From the NCBI RefSeq assembly GCF_003428885.1, contig NZ_QQRU01000005.1:1-64000 (forward strand): a stretch of DNA of 64,000 nucleotides. Direction: 5' to 3'. Under the pieces are notes generated by a model. The model did no database searches, had not been told where the DNA came from, and saw only the letters and a program-made list of their open reading frames with translations. The stretch is from Streptococcus sp. LQJ-218 (GTDB lineage Bacteria; Bacillota; Bacilli; Lactobacillales; Streptococcaceae). Below, in pieces: positions 28,029-36,720 of the stretch; position 1 is the stretch's first letter; the number at the start of each line of letters is the position of its first letter. Made by a program: the position numbers and the translations under genes.

Positions 28029-29093
28029 TTAACTCGTCGCTAAAATATGGCGCAATTGAACAGCGCTTGGAGAAACAATTGGAAGAAAGGCTCCTTCATT
28101 CCAACGACGAATAAATCCAGATGTTGATTTACTAAAGTAGCCTCTACCTCCACCTGCTTGTAACTCTAATAGAAGACTTTGAGCAACAACATCTACAATG
28201 TCTATCCTTAACTGAAAGAGTTCACGCGGATTGGTAACAAAATAAGACCTATCAGACAAACCTTGATAAAGCTCTCGGCGAATAGCATCTAACTGTTCTA
28301 CCTGATGTTTCCATTCATCTGTTAACACACTGCGTTGCCCCAATTCTTTCTCTACTTCTGATAGAGAACGTTCAGCTAAACCAAAAGCTAGACCAAATTG
28401 GTAACCTAAGAAAGCGGGACGATTTTGTGCCAAAAATTGATGAGCATCTTTTGATAGAATCCATTCCTCTTTTAAAAGGACCTTATTAAAAGTCAGAGCA
28501 GCTGTGTTTCCTCCTTGAAGAGAAACAAATTCTAAGTCTTCAGAACGACTAAAATTCTCTGCGTCTGATGGTACAGCAACCACATAACTTGTACTTGAAT
28601 CATCTGTAAAACCTGCCACAAAAATAGTTAAAAATCGATTTCTTCGAGCATTCGTTACCCATGGCAGTCTTCCTTTTAGATACAATTGTCCATTTTCTTC
28701 AAGAATGCGAACATTCAGTTCCTCTAGGTCAGATAGATATTTGACAGCATTGGACAAGGCAGTCGCACCTGCATATTCTCCAGACAAGAGTTTTTCCAGA
28801 TAGATTTCCTTAAAATAGGAGTTATCCGTATGAAGGATATTGTCAATTAGAGTGCGTTGCCCCCATGAAATAAAAGAGGCTGTTAAAGAATGTTGTGCGA
28901 GCTCTGCCAGGATATTAATAACATCCTGGTCACTTCCTCCTGAACCCCCAAGAGATGCAGGAACCCCCACACGAAAAGCTCCCTCTGCTGCAATTTTCTC
29001 AATCAACTGCTCTCCAGCTTGACAAGACTGCTTGTCGATTTCATCAGCATGCTGGTCTAACCAGCTCAAAAATTCTTCTGAAAAAAATCCCAT
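28029..29093 (-). CDS. Acyl-CoA dehydrogenase-like flavoprotein
   Basis: A 354-residue protein with the helical N-terminal domain (about 1-105), a beta domain (about 106-220: GATALSNAV...PWVTNA...VVAVP...VSLQGGNTAALTFNKV) and a helical C-terminal domain (about 220-354) ending GGGRGYF...RRWNEGAF. The layout is that of acyl-CoA dehydrogenases and related flavin monooxygenases. No beta-oxidation genes are in the window and streptococci usually lack that pathway, so a monooxygenase- or reductase-like role is possible. It is 14 nt downstream of the AhpD-like gene and probably cotranscribed. Substrate unknown. Confidence 0.72.
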   Translation of the reverse strand: MGFFSEEFLSWLDQHADEIDKQSCQAGEQLIEKIAAEGAFRVGVPASLGGSGGSDQDVINILAELAQHSLTASFISWGQRTLIDNILHTDNSYFKEIYLEKLLSGEYAGATALSNAVKYLSDLEELNVRILEENGQLYLKGRLPWVTNARRNRFLTIFVAGFTDDSSTSYVVAVPSDAENFSRSEDLEFVSLQGGNTAALTFNKVLLKEEWILSKDAHQFLAQNRPAFLGYQFGLAFGLAERSLSEVEKELGQRSVLTDEWKHQVEQLDAIRRELYQGLSDRSYFVTNPRELFQLRIDIVDVVAQSLLLELQAGGGRGYFSKSTSGFIRRWNEGAFLPIVSPSAVQLRHILATS

Positions 29094-29107
29094 ACTCTTT
29101 CCTCCTT

Positions 29108-29656
29108 CTAGGCATAAGGTTGCAATTCTGGATTAATTGGGGTATTAGCTAGATTATTCGCATAGTTACAGAGGCTTGCTAGGCTGACACCAAGAACCAC
29201 ATCCAAGGCATTTTGTTGAGTATAGCCAGCTTCTAAAAACTCAGCCAAGGCTTCATCTCCTACACGACCCTTGGTATTGATAACGGCCAAAGTAAACTTA
29301 GCTAGGGTGTCCAATTTAGGATCTGTTTCAATTGGAGTACGATTGCGAAGGGCTTGAAGAAGGTCATCGTTCATCTGGATTTGCTTGATCGAAAAAGCTG
29401 TGTGACCTGCGACGCAAAAGGCACAACCATTGGTTACAGCTGCCGTGATTTGCACCACTTCGCGCTCAACGGGTGTCAGGCTGTTGCGACGGTTGATAGC
29501 TCCGACAGTTCTGTAGGCTTCTAAGGCAGTCGGTGCATTAGCTAAGAGACCGATTAGGTTGGGAATATAGCCATTATTATCTTTTTCTACTGTTTCAAGA
29601 ACTTCTTTCACTTCTGCTGGTGCTGATTCGACTGTATGGATAGTAAATGTTGTCAT
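29108..29656 (-). CDS. AhpD-like carboxymuconolactone decarboxylase-family protein
   Basis: A 182-residue all-helical protein. The CxxC redox pair lies in NGCAFCVAGHT (about 84-94), the AhpD signature, suggesting thiol peroxidase-linked or related redox chemistry. Start placed at ATG 29656 (MTTFTIHTVES), six bases after AGAGGT; an immediately preceding ATG (29659) is equally in frame. Upstream partner of the acyl-CoA dehydrogenase-like gene. Exact substrate unknown. Confidence 0.85.
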   Translation of the reverse strand: MTTFTIHTVESAPAEVKEVLETVEKDNNGYIPNLIGLLANAPTALEAYRTVGAINRRNSLTPVEREVVQITAAVTNGCAFCVAGHTAFSIKQIQMNDDLLQALRNRTPIETDPKLDTLAKFTLAVINTKGRVGDEALAEFLEAGYTQQNALDVVLGVSLASLCNYANNLANTPINPELQPYA

Positions 29657-29763
29657 CATAAGACCTCTTTTCATTTTATTGAAACCTAGTCTATCACAGA
29701 TTCTATACCGTGTATAATATATATTTTAAATTGCATCGATAGAAATTTTTTATGAAAGCAAAA

Positions 29764-29784
29764 AATCACACGCGATGTGTGATT
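29764..29784 (-). terminator. Terminator of the alanine/glycine symporter gene
   Basis: Perfect 8-bp stem AATCACAC / GTGTGATT with 5-nt loop, followed on the minus strand by TTTT; just after the stop at 29788. Confidence 0.75.
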
Positions 29785-29787
29785 CCA

Positions 29788-31110
29788 TTATTTATTAAAA
29801 TACTTTTTAGTCTCAGCAATAACGACTGGCGATAAAACTAAGAGGGCAATCAAGTTTGGTAGAGCCATCAAGGCATTGACAATATCTGCGATCATCCAAA
29901 CCATATCCAACTCGATAAATCCTCCCAACAAGACCATGAGCACAAAGACCACACGGTAAAGCCAGATAAAACGAACCCCAAAGAGGAACTCGAAACAGCG
30001 TTCTCCATAATAGTTCCAACCTAGAATTGTCGTGAAGGCAAAAAGCACAAGGAAGATGGTTAAGAGGGCAGATCCAAAGTGTGAAAAGACTGTTGAGAAA
30101 GCAGACTGAGTCAAGGCAACCCCATTTAGGTCGCCACTCCAAACGCCAGTCACCAAGATAGTCAAACCAGTCAAAGTACAGATAATGAGGGTGTCAATAA
30201 AGGTTCCTGTCATAGAAATCAAGCCTTGCTCTACTGGTTCATTTGTCTTAGCTGCAGCCGCTGCAATGGGAGCAGAACCCAGACCAGATTCGTTTGAGAA
30301 GACACCACGCGCCACACCATTTTGGATAGCCATCCGAATGCTAGCACCAGCAAATCCACCTACTGCAGCAACCGGACTAAAAGCTGATGTCAAGATTAAA
30401 GCGATTGTGGCAGGAATTTTCCCGATATTAAGGAAAATAACTGTAAGAGTCCCTAAAATATAAATGATAGCCATAAAAGGAACAACAGTAGTTGAAATCT
30501 TTGAAATGGACTTGAGGCCACCAAAGACTGCAATCGCTACAAACACAGACAAGACGAGAGTGGTGATAGCTGGCGAAATAGCGGTTGTATTTTGGATAGA
30601 TTCTGTAATCGAGTTGACTTGGGTAAAGGTCCCAATTCCCAGCAAAGCTACTAATACACCTGCCAGGGCAAAAAAGATAGCAAGTGGTCGCCACTTTTCT
30701 CCCATCCCCAGAAGGATATAATGCATGGGACCTCCCGCTACTGCACCATGGTCGTCCTTTGTGCGGTATTTAATCGCCAAGAGGCCTTCCGCATACTTGG
30801 TAGCCATTCCAAAGAAAGCGGCCATCCACATCCAAAAGAGAGCTCCTGGACCACCGACCTTGATAGCTGTCGCCACCCCGATAATATTTCCCGTACCAAC
30901 TGTTGCTGCGAGGGCTGTACACAAGGCAGCAAAACTGGATACATCGCCATGCCCCGTGTCCTTAGTAAAAATAAGCTGGAAGGCCTTGGGCAGACGCAAA
31001 ACCTGCAAGAGTTCTAGACGGGTAGTTAGGTAAATCCCTGTCCCGACCAATAAAATCAAAAGAGGTGGGCCCCAAGCCAAAGCATCGATTGATTTAAGCA
31101 ATTCTAACAT
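29788..31110 (-). CDS. Alanine/glycine:cation symporter (AGCS family)
   Basis: A 440-residue membrane transporter with about eleven hydrophobic segments. AGCS signature stretches are visible near the N-terminus (AALCTALAATVGTGNIIGVATAI, about 61-83) and in the middle (FSNESGLGSAPIAAAAA). It imports alanine or glycine with sodium. Its leader carries a glycine riboswitch (31205-31290) and a candidate terminator (31143-31169), so expression responds to glycine. This makes glycine the most likely substrate. Confidence 0.92.
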   Translation of the reverse strand: MLELLKSIDALAWGPPLLILLVGTGIYLTTRLELLQVLRLPKAFQLIFTKDTGHGDVSSFAALCTALAATVGTGNIIGVATAIKVGGPGALFWMWMAAFFGMATKYAEGLLAIKYRTKDDHGAVAGGPMHYILLGMGEKWRPLAIFFALAGVLVALLGIGTFTQVNSITESIQNTTAISPAITTLVLSVFVAIAVFGGLKSISKISTTVVPFMAIIYILGTLTVIFLNIGKIPATIALILTSAFSPVAAVGGFAGASIRMAIQNGVARGVFSNESGLGSAPIAAAAAKTNEPVEQGLISMTGTFIDTLIICTLTGLTILVTGVWSGDLNGVALTQSAFSTVFSHFGSALLTIFLVLFAFTTILGWNYYGERCFEFLFGVRFIWLYRVVFVLMVLLGGFIELDMVWMIADIVNALMALPNLIALLVLSPVVIAETKKYFNK

Positions 31111-31142
31111 TTCATTCTCCTATCTTTTCAACCCCAAAAGAA

Positions 31143-31169
31143 AGAGCACATGCAAGATACATGTACTCT
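31143..31169 (-). terminator. Expression-platform terminator downstream of the glycine aptamer
   Basis: Minus strand stem AGAGTACATG / CATGTGCTCT (one G-T pair), loop about 7 nt, followed by TTTCTTTT, between the aptamer and the symporter start. Confidence 0.65.
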
Positions 31170-31204
31170 GGAATGCTTAGATAAATGCTAAAAAAGCGGT
31201 CTAT

Positions 31205-31290
31205 CCTAGCTCTGTCCTTTTACCTGAGAGTTTGAGCAGTTACCTGCCTTGCCCCTTCGGTGCCTTTACGGTCTCTCCAGAGTTCCGTCC
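31205..31290 (-). promoter_or_regulatory. Glycine riboswitch aptamer
   Basis: The minus strand carries the conserved glycine aptamer blocks in order: CTCTGGAGAGACC, CACCGAAGGGGCAAG, AAACTCTCAGGTAAAAGGACAGAG. I see one complete aptamer, so a singleton type. Bounds are approximate. It accounts for the 343-nt gap between mutS2 and the symporter together with the promoter and terminator. Confidence 0.93.
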
Positions 31291-31366
31291 ATTTACAGTC
31301 ATGGAAAATCAAACGATTCCCCACTTCTATTAAACTTCATTCGGTGTTGGTATTTAATTGATTCTT

Positions 31367-31395
31367 ATTTTACAAAAAATGTTGGCTTTTGTCAA
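31367..31395 (-). promoter_or_regulatory. Sigma-A promoter of the riboswitch-symporter transcript
   Basis: Minus strand TTGACA (31395-31390), 17-nt spacer, TAAAAT (31372-31367). Leader of about 250 nt. Confidence 0.83.
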
Positions 31396-31453
31396 TGTGT
31401 TTATTCGTAAAAATTAGTTCAACAATTTTTACTCTGTAAAGTCCAGAATACTG

Positions 31454-33790
31454 CTATCCTTTAAAGGTCACAATAGTCGCGCCACTGCCTCCAGCATTTT
31501 GTGGGGCATAGCCGAAACTCTTGACATGCTTGTTTCTTTGTAGATATTTGGTGACACCTTCACGGATGACACCTGTTCCGATACCATGGATGATATCAAC
31601 TTGAGCCATATTATTAAGCAAGGCTTGGTCGATAAAGGCATCTAGCTCATTCATAGCCTCTTCATAACGCTTGCCTCGAAGGTCCAGTCTGGCTTGTGGG
31701 CCACGACCAGAAGTTCGTTTCACGACATTGACCTGTTTCTTCTTAACTTGCTTTTCTTGCTGGGCTTGAACGAGGTCAAACTCTTTCTCTTCTAAGTTCA
31801 TCTTAATCAAGCCGACCTGGGCTTCCCAGCGGCCGTCCTTGAGTTGACTGGTCAAGGTACCACGCTGGCCATAACTGAGAACCACGATATCATCTCCCAC
31901 CTTTGGAGCTCGTTTTTTCTTGGCTTTTTGGAGGACCTTATTTTTAGAAAGGTCTACTTTTTCAGGGGCTAATTTTTTGAGTTTAGCCTTGGCTTCGATA
32001 ATCTCGTGCGGTTTCAGTTGAGATTTACTGTGAAGATTTTTTAAAATATCGTCACTTTCAGTCAGAGCCAAGTCAACAATCTCAGCAGCTTGCTCACGCG
32101 CTTTATTGAGCTCCGTTTCCTTTTCACGATTAAGCTCATTATAAAGCTTTTTGAGAGCACGGTTCATCTTGAGATTTTCTTGCTCCACCTCACGGATATT
32201 GTCCAAACGTTTGCGACTTTCCAGCATCTGCTCTTCCAATTGTTGAATAATTCGGTTGACATCATTGTCCTGATCGACCTGCTGGCTGGCATCCCCTACG
32301 ATGACTTCAGATAGGCCTAGACGTTTAGCGATTTCAAAGGCATTGCTTCGACCAGGCACGCCCTGCATAAAGCGATAGGTCGGGCGTAGAGTTGCAGTAT
32401 CAAACTCCATGCTGGCATTCTGCACAAAGGCTGTCTCGATACCATAGGCCTTGAGCTCTGGATAGTGGGTCGTCGCCATGGTCTTGACTTGACGCAGGCG
32501 AAGGTCTTCCAGAATAGCCATGGCAAGAGCGGCTCCTTCTTGAGGGTCTGTACCAGCTCCCAACTCATCCAAGAGTAAGAGCGAATGTTGGTTGACCTTG
32601 CTAAGAATATCCACGATATTGGTCATGTGGCTAGAAAAGGTAGACAAGCTCTGCTCAATAGATTGCTCATCGCCAATATCAGCAAAGATTTCTTCAAAAA
32701 TACCAACACGACTTCCCTTATCTGCTAAAATCGGCAAACCAGACTGAGCCATAACCTGCGTCAAACCCAGAGTTTTGAGCATGATAGTTTTCCCACCTGT
32801 ATTGGGACCTGTAATGACAATGGCTGTTAAATCTTGGCCAAAATGGACATCATTTGCGACGGCATTTTTGACCAAAGGATGGTAGACATGAAGCAATTGA
32901 ATCTCTTGATTTTCAGATAGCTGAGGTACGACTGCTTGCCTTTCTTGAATAAAGCGGACCTTGGCACGAATCAAGTCCAGATGACCGATAATCCAAGCGT
33001 CATTGGCAATCTCAGCCGCATGAGGGCGAACACGCTCAGAAATTTCTTGGAGAATGCGAAGCATTTCATAACGCTCGTCTACTCGCAAACTGGCAATTTC
33101 TTCGCTCAGTTTAACCACCTCACGGGGTTCGATATAGACGGTATTTCCACTAGCAGAAATATCATGAACGACACCAGCAATCTTATTGCGGTAGGTGTTT
33201 TTGACAGGTAAAACCTGACGGCCATTTCTGCTAGCAATGATTCCTTCTGTCAACATCTGCGTTTTTTGCTTAAGTAGGTCCTGTAAAACATCGCGTACCT
33301 GACGCTCGCTATCTTGAATTTTCCTGCGAATGCGCGCTAATTCTTCACTGGCAAAATTTTCAATGAAACCTGCATCATTAAAGGCTTGGAGATTTCCTTG
33401 TAATTGCGGAAAATCATGTAATTTCTCAAACCAAAGGGCTAATTCTTCCAAACTGACATTTTCCAGATTGGCATAAAAACTTTGCAGTTCTCTGCTAGAA
33501 AGAAGCACGCGCTTCAAGAGCAGGAACTCCTCGATATTGAGGTCCGCCCCCATCTCCAATCGTTTGCAAACTCCTGCAATTTCCTTGGTTGAGAGAATAG
33601 TGAAATGCGGTTGCTCAACAAAAAGAGCCTGCATTTCCTTCATCTCAGCAAAGGCCTGTTTGATTTTATCTGCTTTGGCAGTCGGAACTAGCTGTCTCAG
33701 TTGCTCCAAGCCCTGCTCGGTCAACAAATGAGGTTCAAACAAGGCCTTGACCTTATTGAACTCTAATGTTTCTAGTATTTTCTTGTTCAT
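31454..33790 (-). CDS. mutS2: MutS2, ribosome-collision and recombination-control ATPase
   Basis: A 778-residue MutS homologue lacking the mismatch-recognition domain. Walker A is in [10 protein letters not shown] (about 325-334). The [14 protein letters not shown]alker B/signature region follows. A long coiled coil lies at about 515-590, with KOW-like and C-terminal Smr endonuclease domains ([11 protein letters not shown] about 700, then [12 protein letters not shown]). MutS2 limits recombination and, in B. subtilis, splits collided ribosomes. It is downstream of zapA-cvpA on the same strand, with BOX 4 ending 35 nt before its ATG. Confidence 0.96.
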   Translation of the reverse strand: MNKKILETLEFNKVKALFEPHLLTEQGLEQLRQLVPTAKADKIKQAFAEMKEMQALFVEQPHFTILSTKEIAGVCKRLEMGADLNIEEFLLLKRVLLSSRELQSFYANLENVSLEELALWFEKLHDFPQLQGNLQAFNDAGFIENFASEELARIRRKIQDSERQVRDVLQDLLKQKTQMLTEGIIASRNGRQVLPVKNTYRNKIAGVVHDISASGNTVYIEPREVVKLSEEIASLRVDERYEMLRILQEISERVRPHAAEIANDAWIIGHLDLIRAKVRFIQERQAVVPQLSENQEIQLLHVYHPLVKNAVANDVHFGQDLTAIVITGPNTGGKTIMLKTLGLTQVMAQSGLPILADKGSRVGIFEEIFADIGDEQSIEQSLSTFSSHMTNIVDILSKVNQHSLLLLDELGAGTDPQEGAALAMAILEDLRLRQVKTMATTHYPELKAYGIETAFVQNASMEFDTATLRPTYRFMQGVPGRSNAFEIAKRLGLSEVIVGDASQQVDQDNDVNRIIQQLEEQMLESRKRLDNIREVEQENLKMNRALKKLYNELNREKETELNKAREQAAEIVDLALTESDDILKNLHSKSQLKPHEIIEAKAKLKKLAPEKVDLSKNKVLQKAKKKRAPKVGDDIVVLSYGQRGTLTSQLKDGRWEAQVGLIKMNLEEKEFDLVQAQQEKQVKKKQVNVVKRTSGRGPQARLDLRGKRYEEAMNELDAFIDQALLNNMAQVDIIHGIGTGVIREGVTKYLQRNKHVKSFGYAPQNAGGSGATIVTFKG

Positions 33791-33825
33791 CTTTATTTCC
33801 TTGTCTTTGAATGTCTAGGTCTGGT

Positions 33826-33939
33826 ATACTCAATGAAAATCAAAGAGCAAACTAGGGAGCTAGCCACAGGTTGCTCAAAACAGTGTTTTGAGGTTGCAGA
33901 TGGAAGCTGACGTGGTTTGAAGAGATTTTCGAAGAATAG
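33826..33939 (-). repeat. BOX element 4 (shortened) upstream of mutS2
   Basis: Reverse orientation, 114 bp, from ATACTCAATGAAAATCAAAG to AGAGATTTTCGAAGAATAGT. The TAGATAGAACTGACGAAGTCAG centre of full copies is missing. It lies between cvpA and mutS2, 35 nt before the mutS2 start. Confidence 0.85.
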
Positions 33940-33981
33940 TAGCTTTTTACATTCTGATAGATTCGAGTCAAATCTGTAAAC

Positions 33982-34008
33982 AAAGGGCTAGGAAAACTCC
34001 TGCCCTTT
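33982..34008. terminator. Hairpin after cvpA
   Basis: AAAGGGC ... GCCCTTT with an inner AGGA/TCCT pairing, immediately after the cvpA stop. The T-run is better on the plus strand, so termination of the leftward operon is likely partial. Confidence 0.45.
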
Positions 34009-34557
34009 TTATCCGATTAAATTTGTCACCCAGATTTGTTTGAGCCAACTGGTTGTTACTGGTATGCTCTGGATGATATGTTTTGCGACGATACTCTTTT
34101 CAAGAGGATTTTGTATAGCTGCCATGGGGATGGTCGCTAAGATTGTCAAGGCCATCTGCAAGACAAATAAGGTCACCAACATGGACAAAATCCCTGCTGA
34201 AACTTGGAACAACTTGCCACCTAGTTTTTTACTAGGAAGTAAGTGTAAGAGGAGACCAAGCAAACGACCGATGCTATAGACAATCCCAAATACAAGTAAG
34301 TAGCCAATTCCTGCGTAAAAGACCTTATCCAACTGAAAGAGTTTATCCGATGGGAAAAAGAAAGTCCCCTGACCTTCCTGCGGATTTGCATAAGGGACCA
34401 GCAAATGGAATTGCTCTCCAAGTCCCTTGTAAAACTGGCCAGCCACAAAAGCAGATGCCATGGCTGAAATCAAGTAATAAACCTGTAAGAGCAGGCCTCT
34501 CCGATAGCCGATATAAAATCCCCAAGCCAAGACCAATAGAAGAAGGATTGAAATCAT
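34009..34557 (-). CDS. CvpA family membrane protein
   Basis: A 182-residue protein with four hydrophobic segments (about 1-15, 24-42, 80-103, 117-143), matching the CvpA/colicin V production family. It overlaps zapA by four bases (ATGA) and is followed by mutS2, an arrangement kept in streptococci. Role in envelope homeostasis is inferred from other bacteria; unknown here. Confidence 0.85.
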   Translation of the reverse strand: MISILLLLVLAWGFYIGYRRGLLLQVYYLISAMASAFVAGQFYKGLGEQFHLLVPYANPQEGQGTFFFPSDKLFQLDKVFYAGIGYLLVFGIVYSIGRLLGLLLHLLPSKKLGGKLFQVSAGILSMLVTLFVLQMALTILATIPMAAIQNPLEKSIVAKHIIQSIPVTTSWLKQIWVTNLIG

Positions 34558-34856
34558 AAGGAATCCTCAACTTTACTCTGTTCTTGCTTGCAAGTCACAA
34601 GCTTGTGACGGAGTTCTTCTAATTCTTGCTCCTTATCATCAAATTCAATCTCACGGCTGAGTTGAGTTGACAAACAGTTGACTGCCAACAAAAGAGCGAT
34701 GGTTTCATCGTCTGCACTTGGCATTTGTTCTTTAATTGCTTGGTATTTTTCTGTCGCAACCTTGGCGATTTCCTCCATAAAGAGATTATCATGCTCGGTT
34801 GTCAAGGTTAATGATTTTTTCCCGAATGTAAATTTGAATCTATTTAGATTTGCCAT
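34554..34856 (-). CDS. zapA: Cell division protein ZapA
   Basis: A 100-residue FtsZ-ring stabiliser: N-terminal beta/alpha head (RFKFTFGKKSLTLTTEHDNLFMEEIAKVA) and C-terminal coiled coil (about 65-100, EIEFDDKEQELEELRHKL). Start placed at ATG 34856, seven bases after GAGGTG; the in-frame GTG at 34865 lies within that ribosome site. First gene of zapA-cvpA-mutS2, from a good promoter at 34874-34902. Confidence 0.85.
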   Translation of the reverse strand: MANLNRFKFTFGKKSLTLTTEHDNLFMEEIAKVATEKYQAIKEQMPSADDETIALLLAVNCLSTQLSREIEFDDKEQELEELRHKLVTCKQEQSKVEDSL

Positions 34857-34873
34857 AAAATTCACCTCACTGT

Positions 34874-34902
34874 ATTATACCAAAATTCGCGAACTTTGTC
34901 AG
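34874..34902 (-). promoter_or_regulatory. Promoter of zapA-cvpA-mutS2
   Basis: Minus strand CTGACA (34902-34897), 17-nt spacer, TGG TATAAT (34879-34874). Back-to-back with the rnhC promoter. Confidence 0.8.
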
Positions 34903-34926
34903 TTTTTACAAATTTGCCTGCTTTTA

Positions 34927-34935
34927 TGGTACAAT
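34927..34935 (+). promoter_or_regulatory. Extended -10 promoter of rnhC-lepB
   Basis: TGG TACAAT (34927-34935). The expected start is about 34942, one base before the rnhC ATG, so the message is leaderless or nearly so. The -35 (TTTACA, 34905-34910) is 19 nt away. Confidence 0.72.
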
Positions 34936-34942
34936 AGAAACT

Positions 34943-35824
34943 ATGGCAAGTATAACACTCACACCAAGCGAAAAGGAGATCCAGGCTTTTCTTGAACACT
35001 ATCAAACCAGTCTGGCTCCCAGCAAGAATCCCTATATTCGCTACTTTTTACGATTACCTCAAGCTACAGTTTCTATCTATACTTCTGGAAAGGTCTTGCT
35101 TCAGGGGGAGGGAGCTGAGAAATACGCCAGTTTCTTTGGCTATCAAGTTGTAGAGGAAAACAGGGGACAAAATTTCCCTTTAATTGGGACAGATGAAGTG
35201 GGGAATGGTTCCTACTTTGGTGGGCTTGCAGTAGTGGCTTCCTTTGTCACACCTGACCAGCATGACTTCTTGCGAAAACTCGATGTGGGAGATTCTAAAA
35301 CTCTGACCGACCAAAAGATTCGTCAGATTGCCCCTATCCTCAAGGAAAAAATCCAGCATCAGGCACTCCTTCTCTCACCCAGCAAGTACAACGAGGTCAT
35401 CGGAGACCGCTACAATGCTGTTTCGGTTAAGGTAGCCCTCCATAATCAGGCTATCTATCTCCTCCTTCAAAAAGGCATTCAGCCTGAGAAAATTGTGATT
35501 GATGCCTTTACCAGTGCTAAAAATTATGACAAGTATTTGGCACAAGAGGCCAATCGCTTCAGCAATCCGATCAGCCTAGAAGAAAAGGCTGAGGGCAAAT
35601 ACTTGGCTGTAGCTGTTTCTTCCATCATTGCGCGTGATCTCTTTCTGGAAAATCTTGAAAATCTGGGACGAGAGCTGGGCTATCAACTTCCAAGTGGAGC
35701 TGGAACGGCTTCTGATAAGGTGGCTAGCCAGATTTTGCAGGCCTATGGAATGCAGGGACTCAATTTCTGCGCCAAACTGCACTTTAAAAATACTGAAAAA
35801 GCGAAAAAACGCTTAGAAAGGTAA
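34943..35824 (+). CDS. rnhC: Ribonuclease HIII
   Basis: A 293-residue RNase that cleaves RNA in RNA-DNA hybrids. It has a TBP-like N-terminal substrate domain (about 1-75) and the catalytic core starting [14 protein letters not shown] with D84-E85, the GSYFG form specific to type HIII rather than HII. ATG 34943 matches the conserved family N-terminus and has no upstream ribosome site, in line with leaderless translation. lepB follows after 3 nt. Confidence 0.95.
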   Translation: MASITLTPSEKEIQAFLEHYQTSLAPSKNPYIRYFLRLPQATVSIYTSGKVLLQGEGAEKYASFFGYQVVEENRGQNFPLIGTDEVGNGSYFGGLAVVASFVTPDQHDFLRKLDVGDSKTLTDQKIRQIAPILKEKIQHQALLLSPSKYNEVIGDRYNAVSVKVALHNQAIYLLLQKGIQPEKIVIDAFTSAKNYDKYLAQEANRFSNPISLEEKAEGKYLAVAVSSIIARDLFLENLENLGRELGYQLPSGAGTASDKVASQILQAYGMQGLNFCAKLHFKNTEKAKKRLER

Positions 35825-35827
35825 GTT

Positions 35828-36442
35828 ATGAATTCATTTAAAAATTTCTTAAAAGAGTGGGGATTGTTCCTCCTAATTCTGTCATTACTAGCTTTAAGTC
35901 GTATCTTTTTTTGGAGCAATGTTCGCGTAGAAGGACATTCCATGGATCCTACCCTAGCGGATGGCGAAATCCTCTTTGTGGTCAAACACCTCCCTATTGA
36001 CCGATTTGATATCGTGGTGGCCCATGAGGAAGACGGCAATAAGGACATTGTCAAACGTGTAATCGGTATGCCAGGAGATACTATCCGTTACGAAAATGAT
36101 AAACTTTACATCAATGACAAAGAGACAGATGAACCTTACCTAGCTGACTATATCAAACGCTTCAAGGATGACAAACTCCAAAGCACCTACTCAGGCAAGG
36201 GATTTGAAGGAAATAAAGGCACTTTCTTTAGAAGTATTGCTGAAAAAGCCCAAGCCTTCACCGTTGATGTCAACTACAATACCAACTTTAGCTTTACTGT
36301 CCCAGAAGGAGAATACCTTCTCCTTGGAGACGACCGCTTGGTTTCGAGCGACAGCCGCCACGTAGGTACCTTCAAAGCAAAAGATATCACAGGAGAAGCT
36401 AAATTCCGCTTCTGGCCAATCACCCGTATCGGAACATTTTAA
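35828..36442 (+). CDS. lepB: Signal peptidase I
   Basis: A 204-residue membrane peptidase that removes signal peptides from Sec-exported proteins. One N-terminal transmembrane segment (about 11-29), then the Ser-Lys dyad S38 (EGHSMDPTL) and K76 (VKRVIGMPGD), and the GDDR...SSDSRHVG box (about 174-185). Cotranscribed with rnhC. Strong terminator follows. Confidence 0.97.
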   Translation: MNSFKNFLKEWGLFLLILSLLALSRIFFWSNVRVEGHSMDPTLADGEILFVVKHLPIDRFDIVVAHEEDGNKDIVKRVIGMPGDTIRYENDKLYINDKETDEPYLADYIKRFKDDKLQSTYSGKGFEGNKGTFFRSIAEKAQAFTVDVNYNTNFSFTVPEGEYLLLGDDRLVSSDSRHVGTFKAKDITGEAKFRFWPITRIGTF

Positions 36443-36448
36443 GAAATC

Positions 36449-36482
36449 GAAGAGGCCGAGAATCACCAATCTCAGCCTCTTC
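36449..36482 (+). terminator. Terminator of rnhC-lepB
   Basis: 13-bp stem GAAGAGGCCGAGA / TCTCAGCCTCTTC with one mismatch (C·A), 8-nt loop, T-rich tail. Confidence 0.78.
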
Positions 36483-36539
36483 TTCTATCGTGAGAAGTGA
36501 TTATTCACTATCCAGTTTGATTAAGATAGAAACAAAGTT

Positions 36540-36690
36540 ATACTCAATGAAAATCAAAGAGCAAACTAGAAAGCTAGCCGTAGGTTGCTCAAAGCACTGC
36601 TTTGAGGTTGTAGATAGAACTGACGAAGTCAGTAACATATATACGGTAAGGCGAAGCTGACGTGGTTTGAAGAGATTTTCGAAGAGTATT
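36540..36690 (-). repeat. BOX element 5 upstream of recD2
   Basis: Reverse orientation, 151 bp, full boxA-boxC form, ending 30 nt before the recD2 ATG. It contains TTG codons that extend the recD2 frame upstream but not credibly. Confidence 0.9.
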
Positions 36691-36720
36691 AACTCTCACC
36701 TATTTATGCAAAGGAATCTT

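Noticed and set aside
36667..36720. Upstream extension of recD2 to a TTG codon
   Set aside because: The extension is encoded by BOX 5; ATG 36721 has its own ribosome site and the conserved N-terminus.
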